Assembly: GCA_024236415.1 (NCBI GenBank)
Contig: JACKKN010000011.1
Location: 62,001 to 126,000, forward strand
Direction of reading: 5' to 3'
Length of the DNA stretch: 64,000 nt
Source of the DNA: Hyphomicrobiales bacterium
GTDB taxonomy: Bacteria > Pseudomonadota > Alphaproteobacteria > Rhodospirillales > JACKKN01
Under the pieces are notes generated by a model. It made no database searches and was not told where the DNA came from. It worked only from the letters and a program-made list of their open reading frames with translations. Shown in pieces: positions 15,536 to 23,635 of the stretch. Position 1 is the stretch's first letter. Every line of letters begins with the position of its first letter. Position numbers and translations under genes: made by a program.

Positions 15536-18271
15536 TCAGGCGGATCGGCGCCCGGCACGGAATGCCAGCACCGTCACGTCGTCCCGCCTTTCCTGGCTTC
15601 CCTGATAGGAACGCAGGTGGTCGCGGATGCGCGCCTCCTGCTCGGCCATGGGCAGGTGGTGAATGGCGGCCAGCAGGTCCTTGAACCGCCGCTTGCCGAA
15701 CATCCTCCCGGTTCGCTCGCCGACCTGGTCCAGCAGTCCGTCCGTGACCAGGTAGTAGGACGCCTCCGGGTCCAGTTCGCGGACCTGGCGCGCGTACGTC
15801 TGCGTCACGGGAACGCTCCGGTATCCGGCATTGGCGCGGTCGCCCTTCAGCACGTCCACATCCGCGCCGTTGGCCACGAAAAGTGAGAAATGGGCCCCCG
15901 AGAACACCAGCTCGCCGGCGGCCGGGCGGAGGCGGCACACACCCACATCCAGCCCGTCGTCGTTGCCGTTGTCGGTCCGATTGTGATCCAGGTAGCGTTT
16001 GATGCTGCGGTTGATGATGGCCAGCACACCGGCCGGATCGCCGTCGGGCCGCTCGCGCATGGCGCAGTCGAGGGACCCGGTGGCGATCAGGCTCATGAAG
16101 GCGCCGGGGACGCCATGGCCGGTGCAGTCGGCAACGGCGATGAGGAACCCATCGGCACAGTCCCGGTACCAGTACATGTCGCCACTGACCCGGTCACGCG
16201 GCTCCCAGATGACGAAGTGGTCGTCCAGACCGTCTGCCAGGTACCTGCTGTGGGGCAGGAGCGCGCGCTGGATTCGGCTGGCGTACTCGATGCTGTCGGA
16301 AATGATGGCAAAGGCGTCGGCCAGCTCGCGTTGCGCCCGCTTGCTGGCGGAAATGTCCGACACCACCACCACCGCCCCGCCGCCTTCGATCGGCGCCTTG
16401 CGCACGCTGAGACAGCGCCCGCTGATGGTGGTGATCTCGGTCTCGATGGGCGCCGGCGACAGGTAGGACGCCACCCGCCGGCGGGCCTGTTCCTCGGGGT
16501 CGCCCGGGCCGTAATAGCCGTGCCGGGCGGAGTGGAGAAACAGGTCCAGGATCGGCATGCCCACGGCGACCAGGTCGGCCGGCGCCTCCACCAGTTCCAG
16601 GTAGCGTTCGTTGAACATGTGGAAACGGCCCTCGGCGTCCAGCGTGTAGATGCCGTCGGACATGTTGTCCATGGCCAGGCGCAGCTTCAATTCCTTCTCG
16701 GCCAGTTCCGTCAGGGTCTGTTTGCGGCTGCTGATGTCCCGGACCACGCCGGTGAAGGTGACGTGGGTGCCCATGGACGAATCGGCCACGGTCAGTTCGA
16801 ACGGAAACGTGGAACCGTCCTTGCGCAATCCGGTCAGCTCGCGGCCGAGGCCGATGATCTTGGCTTCGCCCGTGCGCAGGTACGCTTGGAGGTAGCGGTC
16901 ATGGTTGTCGCGGTAGGGCTGCGGCATCAACATGCTCACGTTCCTGCCGACCACCTCGTCCGCCGCATAGCCGAAAATGCGCTCGGCGGCGGGACTGAAC
17001 CCCTCGACCGTCCCGTCACCGCGGATGGTCACGATACCGTCCACGGCGGTGGAGATGATGGCGTTGAGGCGCCCCTCGCGGCGCAGGAGACGGCGCCCGT
17101 TGCGGGCGAAGGCCACGACCAGGACGGCCAACACCGTCACCGTCAGGGTGGTCAGGACCACGATGGTGATGCGCGTGAGCCGAAGTTGCGAGAAGGCCTC
17201 GCGCAGGTCGATCTTGGACACGATCCCGACCCCCAGCGTCGTGTTCCAGGACCAGGCGCCGATCACCTCGACACCGCGATAGTCGCGGTAGCCGTCCACG
17301 TCGAACCCCGCCTCGCCGGCGAGGGCGCCGCGCGCCGCCGGTGTCAGGCGCCAGCCCCCGGTCCGGTCGCCCTCCCCGGCCAGCGAGGCCGGAGCAAGGC
17401 TGTCGCCCGCCTGCCCGACCATCAGGTTCGATTTCGACGTTTCATGGGTGCCGATCCGGCCGGCGTCGCGGAGGCCGTCGTCGAACCGGCTCGCGGTGAG
17501 GAGCAGTCCCGCGTTGTCGATCACGTAGGTTTCGCCGGTCAGGCCCAAGTGGCCGCTGACCACGATACTGGACAGGATCTTCGACGGATCGATGCTCAGC
17601 AACAGGATCGCCACCGGGCGGTTTTCGAAGTCCCGCACGGCGATGGTCAGGTCGGTCACCAGGGGTCGTTCCTCGGCCTCGTCGCCGGGGGTCTCCGGGG
17701 TCGCCTTGGCAAAGGCGGCGCGGCCGGACGGGTCGGCGATGCGGATGGGAGAGAACGTCGCGCCTTCGCCCCGCAGGCGCGCGGCCAGGTCCGACGCCTG
17801 CGCCAGGTGGTCGCGCCCGCCGACGCTTTCGGGACGAGACGAGGCCAGAACGGTGCCGTCGGGCGCCAGGACGTGGAAGCCGTGCCGCCCGTCGCCCCGC
17901 AACAGCGGCCTCAGCGTCGCGCGCAGGCGCTTCTGGGCGAACGACTCCATCAGGTGATCCCGGTCGCGGGGCGTCGCCAGCAGCTCGATCACCTCGCGCC
18001 GCACTTCCCGGTCATCGGCCCAGGCGGTGATCGCGGTCTTGTACGGCTGGCTCCAGAGCTCGACGTCGATCTCGGCAGCGTGGACGAGGGCCAGCAGCGT
18101 GTCGCGGAGTTCGCGGCGGGTTTCGCCGCCGATCAGGCGCTCGGCGACAATGGCGATCAGAAGGATGGCCAGGACGGCCGCCACGGCCAAGGCGAACACC
18201 CACCGGTCGCCACGGCGCATGTTTTCCGCCAACTGGCGGCACACAGCCCTGGTTTCGACAACCGGTTTCAT
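15536..18271 (-). CDS. Membrane sensor with Cache-like, two PAS and PP2C/SpoIIE phosphatase domains
   Basis: Signal transducer of 911 residues. Membrane helices at about 25-45 and 370-388 enclose a 320-residue periplasmic sensor region of dCache type (GFHVLAPDGTVLASSRPE, TGETYVIDNAGLLLTAS). PAS 1 (about 400-515; ISTAVDGIVTIRGDGTVEGF) and PAS 2 (about 535-645; MDNMSDGIYTLDAEGRFHMF) follow. The output is a PP2C-type serine/threonine phosphatase (about 657-908) with SIEYASRIQRALLPHS, SGDMYWYRD, VADCTGHGVPGAFMSL and the metal aspartate in YYLVTDGLLDQ. Such proteins act on anti-sigma antagonists or on second messengers. No partner anti-sigma gene is next to it. ATG 18271 is the first start in frame with a good N-terminal helix. 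Confidence 0.93.
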   Translation of the reverse strand: MKPVVETRAVCRQLAENMRRGDRWVFALAVAAVLAILLIAIVAERLIGGETRRELRDTLLALVHAAEIDVELWSQPYKTAITAWADDREVRREVIELLATPRDRDHLMESFAQKRLRATLRPLLRGDGRHGFHVLAPDGTVLASSRPESVGGRDHLAQASDLAARLRGEGATFSPIRIADPSGRAAFAKATPETPGDEAEERPLVTDLTIAVRDFENRPVAILLLSIDPSKILSSIVVSGHLGLTGETYVIDNAGLLLTASRFDDGLRDAGRIGTHETSKSNLMVGQAGDSLAPASLAGEGDRTGGWRLTPAARGALAGEAGFDVDGYRDYRGVEVIGAWSWNTTLGVGIVSKIDLREAFSQLRLTRITIVVLTTLTVTVLAVLVVAFARNGRRLLRREGRLNAIISTAVDGIVTIRGDGTVEGFSPAAERIFGYAADEVVGRNVSMLMPQPYRDNHDRYLQAYLRTGEAKIIGLGRELTGLRKDGSTFPFELTVADSSMGTHVTFTGVVRDISSRKQTLTELAEKELKLRLAMDNMSDGIYTLDAEGRFHMFNERYLELVEAPADLVAVGMPILDLFLHSARHGYYGPGDPEEQARRRVASYLSPAPIETEITTISGRCLSVRKAPIEGGGAVVVVSDISASKRAQRELADAFAIISDSIEYASRIQRALLPHSRYLADGLDDHFVIWEPRDRVSGDMYWYRDCADGFLIAVADCTGHGVPGAFMSLIATGSLDCAMRERPDGDPAGVLAIINRSIKRYLDHNRTDNGNDDGLDVGVCRLRPAAGELVFSGAHFSLFVANGADVDVLKGDRANAGYRSVPVTQTYARQVRELDPEASYYLVTDGLLDQVGERTGRMFGKRRFKDLLAAIHHLPMAEQEARIRDHLRSYQGSQERRDDVTVLAFRAGRRSA

Positions 18272-18747
18272 GACCGGTCCCCTATCGGGGCCCCGCCATT
18301 GTCCCCCCCGTGCAAGAGGGATCGGGTGTCCATTCTGGTCGGCGGCTGGGGTACGCTGGGTGGGGCGCCGCCGTCAAACGGCCGGTCTTGATCGCGACCT
18401 CCTTTTCTTCTCGGGCCCGCGGGAGCCCCTTTCCCGCAACCGACACTTCGCCCCTGAAAGTGTACCGGCCCCGTTTGCCCCGCCGGGCCTTCTCCGGCCG
18501 GCGCGGGCGCTCACCATTCGTTGCGGGATTCGTGAAATCACCCGCCCCACAATGTTACCGCATCATAATATTTATGACATCCAAAAACCATAGAATGGCC
18601 GCAAGCTGGCGCCGCGAACGCGCCCCCACGGGGATCCATCAACATCGCCCAGGGTTTCGACAGCGGCCCGGGGCATCAACAAATGTTTGTCCGCTTGACC
18701 GCCCGATCCGGCGGGCAGGGGACATGACGCAACAAGGGGACTGGTCT
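18272..18747. other. Intergenic spacer upstream of phoX
   Basis: This 476-base spacer between divergent genes has no supported gene. It is GC-rich except for 18535-18600. There TCATAA (18563-18568) and TTATGA (18572-18577) form a short palindrome, and on the minus strand TGTCATAAAT looks like one half of a PHO box; the second half is not matched. It may hold the phoX promoter. AAGGGGAC at 18734-18741 is the phoX ribosome-binding site. Confidence 0.5.
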
Positions 18748-20649
18748 ATGACCCGCAACAATAACGAAAACATCTCGTTCGACGAATTCGACGACCTGAA
18801 CAGCGACCGCGACGGCGAGGCCGAGATCTACGGGATCATCGAGCGGGCCATGAACCGGCGCGGCTTCCTGGGCGCCGGCGCGGCCTTCGCCGCCGCCGCG
18901 CTGACCGGCGGGCCGGCCCTGCTGGCCCCTGGCCGGGCCGACGCCGCCATGGCCGGCCGCCTGGCCTTTGCGGCCGTGGCCGCCAATTCCGAAGACACCA
19001 TCACCGTGCCCCAGGGCTACACCTGGAACGTGGTCGCCGCCTGGGGCGACCCCCTGTGGACCGGCGCCGCCGGGTTCGACCACGCCACCCGCGGCACCGG
19101 CGAGAGCCAGGAGAAGGCGTTCGGCGACAACACCGACGGCATGTACCTGTTCTCCTACCGCGGCCGCAGCATCCTGACCGTGAACAACGAGTACGTGAAC
19201 GTTCCCATCATCTATGGCAACCGCGACAGCAAGAAGCCCGAGACCGCCGACGACGTGCGCAAGGGCAAGGCCGGCCACGGCATCACGGTGATGGAAATCG
19301 CGCTCAAGGACGGCAAGTGGGGCATCGTCAAGGACTCGCCCTTCAACCGCCGCATCACCGCCGATTCGCCCATGCAGATCACCGGCCCGGCGGCCGGCCA
19401 CGACTGGCTGAAGACCGCCGCCGACCCCACCGGCACCCAGTCCCTGGGCACCTGGAACAACTGCGCCAACGGGCACACCCCGTGGGGCACCTACCTGACC
19501 TGCGAGGAGAACTTCAACGGCTACTTCTCCTCCTCCGACGACGCCTACGAGCCCACCGACGCCATGAAGCGCTATGGCATCGGCAAGAAGGACTGGGGCT
19601 ACAACTGGGCCATGACCGACGACCGGTTCGACATCTCCAAGCACCCCAACGAGTGCAACCGGGCCGGCTACGTGGTCGAGATCGATCCCTTCGATCCCGC
19701 CTCCACGCCCAGGAAGCGCACGGCGCTGGGCCGCTTCAAGCACGAGAACGCCGAGGTGGTGGTCAACCCCGACGGCCACGTGGTGGTCTACCTGGGCGAC
19801 GACGAGCGCGGCGAATTCCTGTACCGCTTCGTCAGCGCCGGCAAGTACGTCAAGGGCGGCGACAACCGCGACCTGCTGGAGACCGGCACCCTCTCCGTGG
19901 CCAGGTTCGGCGACGACATGCGCGGCCAGTGGGTGGCCCTGACCCCGGCGACCACCGGCATGGCGTCCCAGGCCGAGATCTGCATCCACACCCGCCAGGC
20001 CGCGTCCAAGGTCGGTGCCACCACCATGGACCGGCCCGAGTGGGTGGCCGCCAACCCGACCCGGGCCGAGGTCTACTGCAGCCTGACCAACAACAAGAAC
20101 CGCGGCAAGAAGCCCAACGCCGGCGGCGACGCGACCCCGGTGGGCGGCCCCAACCCGCGGGCCGACAACAGGTACGGCCAGATCGTGCGCTGGCGCCCCG
20201 ACGGCGGCGACCACACGGCCGAGGGATTCGCCTGGGACCTGTTCGTCCTGGCCGGCAACCCCACGGTGCACCAGGACGACCGCAAGGGCTCGGCCAACGT
20301 GACGGCCGACAACATGTTCAACTCGCCCGACGGCCTGAAGTTCGACGCCAGCGGCATCCTGTGGATCCAGACCGACGGCAACTACTCCAACGCCAAGGAC
20401 TTCGCCGGCCAGGGCAACAACCAGATGCTGGCCGCCGACGCCGACACCGGCGAGATCCGCCGCTTCCTGGTGGGGCCCAAGGAGTGCGAGATCACCGGCC
20501 TGACCTGGAGCGCCGACCGCCGCACCATGTTCGTCGGCATCCAGCACCCGGGCGAGCGGGGCGACAGCCACTTCCCCGGCGGCGGCGACAGCGTGCCGCG
20601 GTCCTGCATCATCGCCGTCGCCCGCGCCGACGGCGCCGTCATCGGCTGA
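18748..20649 (+). CDS. phoX: Tat-exported PhoX-family alkaline phosphatase
   Basis: Periplasmic phosphomonoesterase of the PhoX (DUF839) family, which uses iron and calcium ions. The 633-residue protein has a twin-arginine signal after a polar lead: NRRGFLGAGAAFAAAALTGG (residues 36-55). Family landmarks follow: GDNTDGMYLF, NNEYVNVPIIYG, the GTYLTCEENFNGYF block whose Cys-Glu-Glu contributes to the metal site in characterised PhoX, GDDERGEFLYRF, and FNSPDGLKFDASGILWIQTDG near the C-terminus. ATG 18748 is chosen over ATG 18724 because AAGGGGAC lies seven bases ahead. A Tat-exported rubredoxin gene follows after 24 bases. Regulation by phosphate is likely from the family, but only a half PHO box is seen. 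Confidence 0.93.
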   Translation: MTRNNNENISFDEFDDLNSDRDGEAEIYGIIERAMNRRGFLGAGAAFAAAALTGGPALLAPGRADAAMAGRLAFAAVAANSEDTITVPQGYTWNVVAAWGDPLWTGAAGFDHATRGTGESQEKAFGDNTDGMYLFSYRGRSILTVNNEYVNVPIIYGNRDSKKPETADDVRKGKAGHGITVMEIALKDGKWGIVKDSPFNRRITADSPMQITGPAAGHDWLKTAADPTGTQSLGTWNNCANGHTPWGTYLTCEENFNGYFSSSDDAYEPTDAMKRYGIGKKDWGYNWAMTDDRFDISKHPNECNRAGYVVEIDPFDPASTPRKRTALGRFKHENAEVVVNPDGHVVVYLGDDERGEFLYRFVSAGKYVKGGDNRDLLETGTLSVARFGDDMRGQWVALTPATTGMASQAEICIHTRQAASKVGATTMDRPEWVAANPTRAEVYCSLTNNKNRGKKPNAGGDATPVGGPNPRADNRYGQIVRWRPDGGDHTAEGFAWDLFVLAGNPTVHQDDRKGSANVTADNMFNSPDGLKFDASGILWIQTDGNYSNAKDFAGQGNNQMLAADADTGEIRRFLVGPKECEITGLTWSADRRTMFVGIQHPGERGDSHFPGGGDSVPRSCIIAVARADGAVIG

Positions 20650-20673
20650 GCCCAGGCGGTCCCGCCGGCGGCC

Positions 20674-21003
20674 ATGGCCGACCGTCCCGACCGCCCATGG
20701 ACCCGCCGCGCCGTGGTGGCGGGCCTGGCGGCGGCGGCGTCCTTCGCCACCGCCCCGGGCGCCGCGCCTGCCCCGCCCGGGGCCCGGCGCCTGCGCAAGT
20801 GGCGCTGCGTCAACCAGGACTGCGAGCCCTACGTCTACGACCCCTCCCTCGGCGACCCCAACATGGCCGACGAGGGCCACCCGATCCCGCCCGGGGTCGC
20901 CTTCGAGGACCTGCCCGACACCTGGATCTGCCCCGTCTGCGGCGACCCCAAGGCGCTGTTCATCCCCCTTGACGAGTGGGTCGAGGTCACCGCCCAGGCC
21001 TGA
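20674..21003 (+). CDS. Tat-exported rubredoxin with a CX4C first knuckle
   Basis: Small iron-binding electron carrier, 109 residues, predicted periplasmic. Residues 10-30 form a twin-arginine signal (TRRAVVAGLAAAASFATAPG). The rubredoxin domain spans 41-97: YDPSLGDP, GVAFEDLPDTWICPVCGDPK are canonical. Cys ligands are C45, C50, C86 and C89. The first pair is spaced by four residues (CVNQDC) where most rubredoxins have CX2C; a CX4C form is known from Desulfovibrio type II rubredoxin, as I recall it. Export of a rubredoxin is unusual. It follows phoX by 24 bases, so the two are probably co-expressed. The partner is unknown, but PhoX contains iron. Confidence 0.9.
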   Translation: MADRPDRPWTRRAVVAGLAAAASFATAPGAAPAPPGARRLRKWRCVNQDCEPYVYDPSLGDPNMADEGHPIPPGVAFEDLPDTWICPVCGDPKALFIPLDEWVEVTAQA

Positions 21004-21048
21004 TCCCCGCCCGCCCCGCCCGGGGTTTCATCGCCGCACCCGCTTGGC

Positions 21049-21054
21049 TACAAT
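21049..21054 (+). promoter_or_regulatory. Candidate minus-10 element of the secreted protein gene
   Basis: TTGGCTACAAT ends at 21054 in an otherwise GC-rich gap. A near-identical TTTGCTACAAT stands in front of the related protease gene at 36914-36919. The start codon follows 79 bases later. No clear minus-35 is seen. Confidence 0.4.
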
Positions 21055-21132
21055 CCCCGGCAAGGCGGCCGGGCCGGGCGTGCCACCCCCGCGCCGGCGC
21101 CATGAAAAAAACACGGCACAGGGAGCGTCACC

Positions 21133-22611
21133 ATGAACTTGCGAACCGGACTCCGGACCCTCGCCGGCGCCGCCCTGGTGGCGGCGGCCCTGGCCCCGCC
21201 CGCCGCCCAGGCGGACATCGCCCAGCCCGACTGCGGCAGGCTGGAGGAATGGTCGGCCAAGCTGGACCCCGCGGCCACCGCCCAGGCGGCGCCGGGGGTG
21301 ACCGTCAACGCCCTGTTCGGCGACGACCTGGCCCAGCCCCTGTTCGGGCAGAAGGTGTTCGACTGGTCCGACAACGATTTCCGCGCCCTGCGCGGCTGGC
21401 TCAACGACTGCCGCCGCGCCGCCCTGAAACGCAAGGACAAGGACGCCGGCGCGCACCTGTACGAGGCCGGCAAGGCCGCGCGCGACGCCGGCCGCGCCAT
21501 GGGCCGGATCACCCGCGCCCGCGCCCTGGCCCAGCGCCAGGTGGACAGCCTGCTGCACCAGCGCGACGCCCCCGAGATGGCCGAGATCCTGGCCATCGCC
21601 CAGGACGCCCTGCGCGGCCAGGACGTGGCCGCCCGGGTCGCCGCCCAGCCGCCCGCCTGGCAGGGCATGGCCCGCCAGGCCGGCGACCTGGCCCAGGCCC
21701 ACGCCATCCTGACCGAGGCCGAGCGCAGCGACCTGATCGGCAAGCTGGAAGGCCGCCGCGCCACCGCCGCCCAGGCCCAGGCGGCGCGCCAGGACGCCCA
21801 GGCCGACCTGAACCGCAGGCTGGCCGCCATCCCCCTGACCCGCCAGGGGCTGGGGCAGCTCAACAGCCTGGTCTACGACACCCCCACCAACACCATGAGC
21901 CGCGACGAGCTGGCCGCCTTCAACGCCGCGGTGCAGGCCAAGCGTTCCGCGATCCAGCGCCAGATGAACGCCCAGCAGGCGGCGGCCGAACACGCCCGCG
22001 CCACCCAGCCGGCGCCGGCGCCCGAGCTGGCCCAGGCGGTGCTGGTGGGCGACACGGTGGACGCGGTGTCGATCCGCGGCCTGGCCCCCGGCCTGCCCTT
22101 CGCCCAGGCCGCCGCCAAGGCCCAGGGCGAGTGGGGCTACAAGGAGGCCGCCACCTTCGGCGGGCCCAAACAGTTCACCACCACCGGCCGCCAGCTCGCC
22201 CGCTTCAAGGAGGCCGAGCGCCGCGACGGCGGCATGCTGCTGTTCGACACCATGCGCGGCAACCTGGGCAAGGTCACCTACATCGAGCATTTCACCGGCC
22301 CGGTGGACGGCGGCGCCCTGGGCCGGGTCCTGGTGCAGCGCCTGGGGAAGTCCGACGGCGGGTCGCAGACCCACCTGGAATGGCACGGCGAGTCCAACCA
22401 CCTGAAGGTCACGGCGGCCAACCGCATCGTCCGCCAGGAGCGCGGCAACCGGGGATTCCGCAGCGCCATGGTCGTCGAGCTGTGGAGCCAGGCCTACGCC
22501 GACTACCTGGAGGCCGCCAAGCGCCGCTGCGCCGAGTTGCGCGACAGCCCGACCGGCCAGCTCAGCGCCAACGAGAAGCAGGCCATCCTGTTCGGCTGCC
22601 TGGAGCCCTGA
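21133..22611 (+). CDS. Secreted helical protein, new-looking family shared with the 36960 protease
   Basis: Exported protein of 492 residues, family not recognised. Residues 1-28 are a Sec signal peptide ending AAQAD. Residues 34-93, framed by C34 and C93, read ...LFGDDLAQPLFG...WLNDC. This resembles the segment ...NLFADAHFAPVFG...LPRC in the large protease encoded at 36960-40412. From 95 to about 300 it is Ala/Gln/Arg-rich helix, including LNRRLAAIPLTRQGLGQLNS, again like repeat units of the protease. The last 180 residues are mixed, with VDAVSIRGLAPGLPFAQA, and contain an even number of Cys. ATG 21133 follows a GGGAG. It converges with the lactonase gene, 6 bases apart. Function unknown. 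Confidence 0.85.
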   Translation: MNLRTGLRTLAGAALVAAALAPPAAQADIAQPDCGRLEEWSAKLDPAATAQAAPGVTVNALFGDDLAQPLFGQKVFDWSDNDFRALRGWLNDCRRAALKRKDKDAGAHLYEAGKAARDAGRAMGRITRARALAQRQVDSLLHQRDAPEMAEILAIAQDALRGQDVAARVAAQPPAWQGMARQAGDLAQAHAILTEAERSDLIGKLEGRRATAAQAQAARQDAQADLNRRLAAIPLTRQGLGQLNSLVYDTPTNTMSRDELAAFNAAVQAKRSAIQRQMNAQQAAAEHARATQPAPAPELAQAVLVGDTVDAVSIRGLAPGLPFAQAAAKAQGEWGYKEAATFGGPKQFTTTGRQLARFKEAERRDGGMLLFDTMRGNLGKVTYIEHFTGPVDGGALGRVLVQRLGKSDGGSQTHLEWHGESNHLKVTAANRIVRQERGNRGFRSAMVVELWSQAYADYLEAAKRRCAELRDSPTGQLSANEKQAILFGCLEP

Positions 22612-22617
22612 GCGCCC

Positions 22618-23421
22618 TCACCCCGCCGGGTCGGCGTCCAGCCGCGCCACCGCCCCCTCCAGCCCGGCCCGGGCCGCCGGGTAGCGGGCCATGACCAGGG
22701 GGTCGTGGCCGGGGATGATGCGGTCCTCGCCGCCGGCCAGGCGGCGCAGGGTGGCGTAGCCGTCGATCATGTCGGCCACCGAATAGACGATGGGGAACGG
22801 CGACACGGCCTGGAAGTTCTCGTAGAAGTGCGCCGAGTCCGAGGCCAGGACCAGCCAGCCGCGCCGGGTCAGCACCCGCACGCACTGCACCCCCATGGTG
22901 TGCCCGCCGATCAGGTGCACCTCGATCCCCGGCGCGATCTGGCCGGCGCCGTCGTGGAAGGCGACCCGGCCGTCGAACACCCGGCGCACCATGGTGCAGA
23001 CGTGGTCCGCCGAATAGGCGTGCCCCAGGGGCGCCTGGCACATGTGCCGCCCGGTGGCATAGCCCATCTCGCGCTCCTGCAGGTGGAACCGCGCCGCCGG
23101 AAAGTCGTCGAGGGTGCCGGCGTGGTCGTAGTGCAGGTGGGTGACGATCACGTCCTCGACCCGCGCCGCGTCGACGCCGATCATCTCCAGCCCCTGGCGC
23201 GGCAGGCGCTCGATGGTGCGGCCGCGGCGGTCGCCCTCGGCCTGGTCGAAGCCGGTGTCGACGACGATGGTGCGGCCGTTGCCGACGATGGCCCAGACGA
23301 AGTAGTCGATGGGCATGGGCAGGTCGTGGTCGTCGGTGGCGATGAAGTTGTCCCGCCGCACCCGCTGGGCCAGCGAGCCGTAGCGGATGGCGTAAACCTC
23401 GTAGGGCTGCGGATCGGTCAT
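22618..23421 (-). CDS. AHL-lactonase-like metallo-beta-lactamase fold hydrolase
   Basis: Cytoplasmic hydrolase of 267 residues with a two-metal site. The metal motif is THLHYDHAG with H95, H97, D99 and H100; HLIGGHTMG and ASDSAHFYENF supply further ligands, and IIPGHDPLVM carries the last histidine. The opening EVYAIRYGSLAQRVRRDNFI and PIDYFVWAIVG match enzymes annotated as N-acyl homoserine lactonase family, which open the lactone ring of quorum signals. The family also contains other lactonases, so the substrate is not certain. No luxI/luxR homologue is in the window. ATG 23421 is chosen over an upstream in-frame start at 23487, whose extension is low-complexity. Confidence 0.88.
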   Translation of the reverse strand: MTDPQPYEVYAIRYGSLAQRVRRDNFIATDDHDLPMPIDYFVWAIVGNGRTIVVDTGFDQAEGDRRGRTIERLPRQGLEMIGVDAARVEDVIVTHLHYDHAGTLDDFPAARFHLQEREMGYATGRHMCQAPLGHAYSADHVCTMVRRVFDGRVAFHDGAGQIAPGIEVHLIGGHTMGVQCVRVLTRRGWLVLASDSAHFYENFQAVSPFPIVYSVADMIDGYATLRRLAGGEDRIIPGHDPLVMARYPAARAGLEGAVARLDADPAG

Positions 23422-23635
23422 GGCGGCGTCTCCCCGGTCGGTGGTTGGTTTGCCCCCACTGTACCCGCCCGCCGGGCCCGAGGCCACGCCCCGCGCGCCG
23501 ACGACACCGGCGCCGCGAAAGACCCCTTCCGGACCGACGCGGCCCCGTCCGGGGCCCCTTTCGCCCCGATGTCGTCACCGCAACCCCTTGCAATCGCGGC
23601 AAACCCGCCGCCGGGACGGAAAAATGTCGTCAAAA

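Noticed and set aside
18560..18580. PHO box upstream of phoX
   Set aside because: Only one half-site (TGTCATAAAT, minus strand) fits; the expected second repeat 11 bases on does not match. Kept only as a note in the spacer entry.
18676..20880. Long minus-strand frame opposite phoX and the rubredoxin gene
   Set aside because: The translation is Val/Gly/His-rich low complexity without domain signatures; PhoX and rubredoxin are certain on the other strand.
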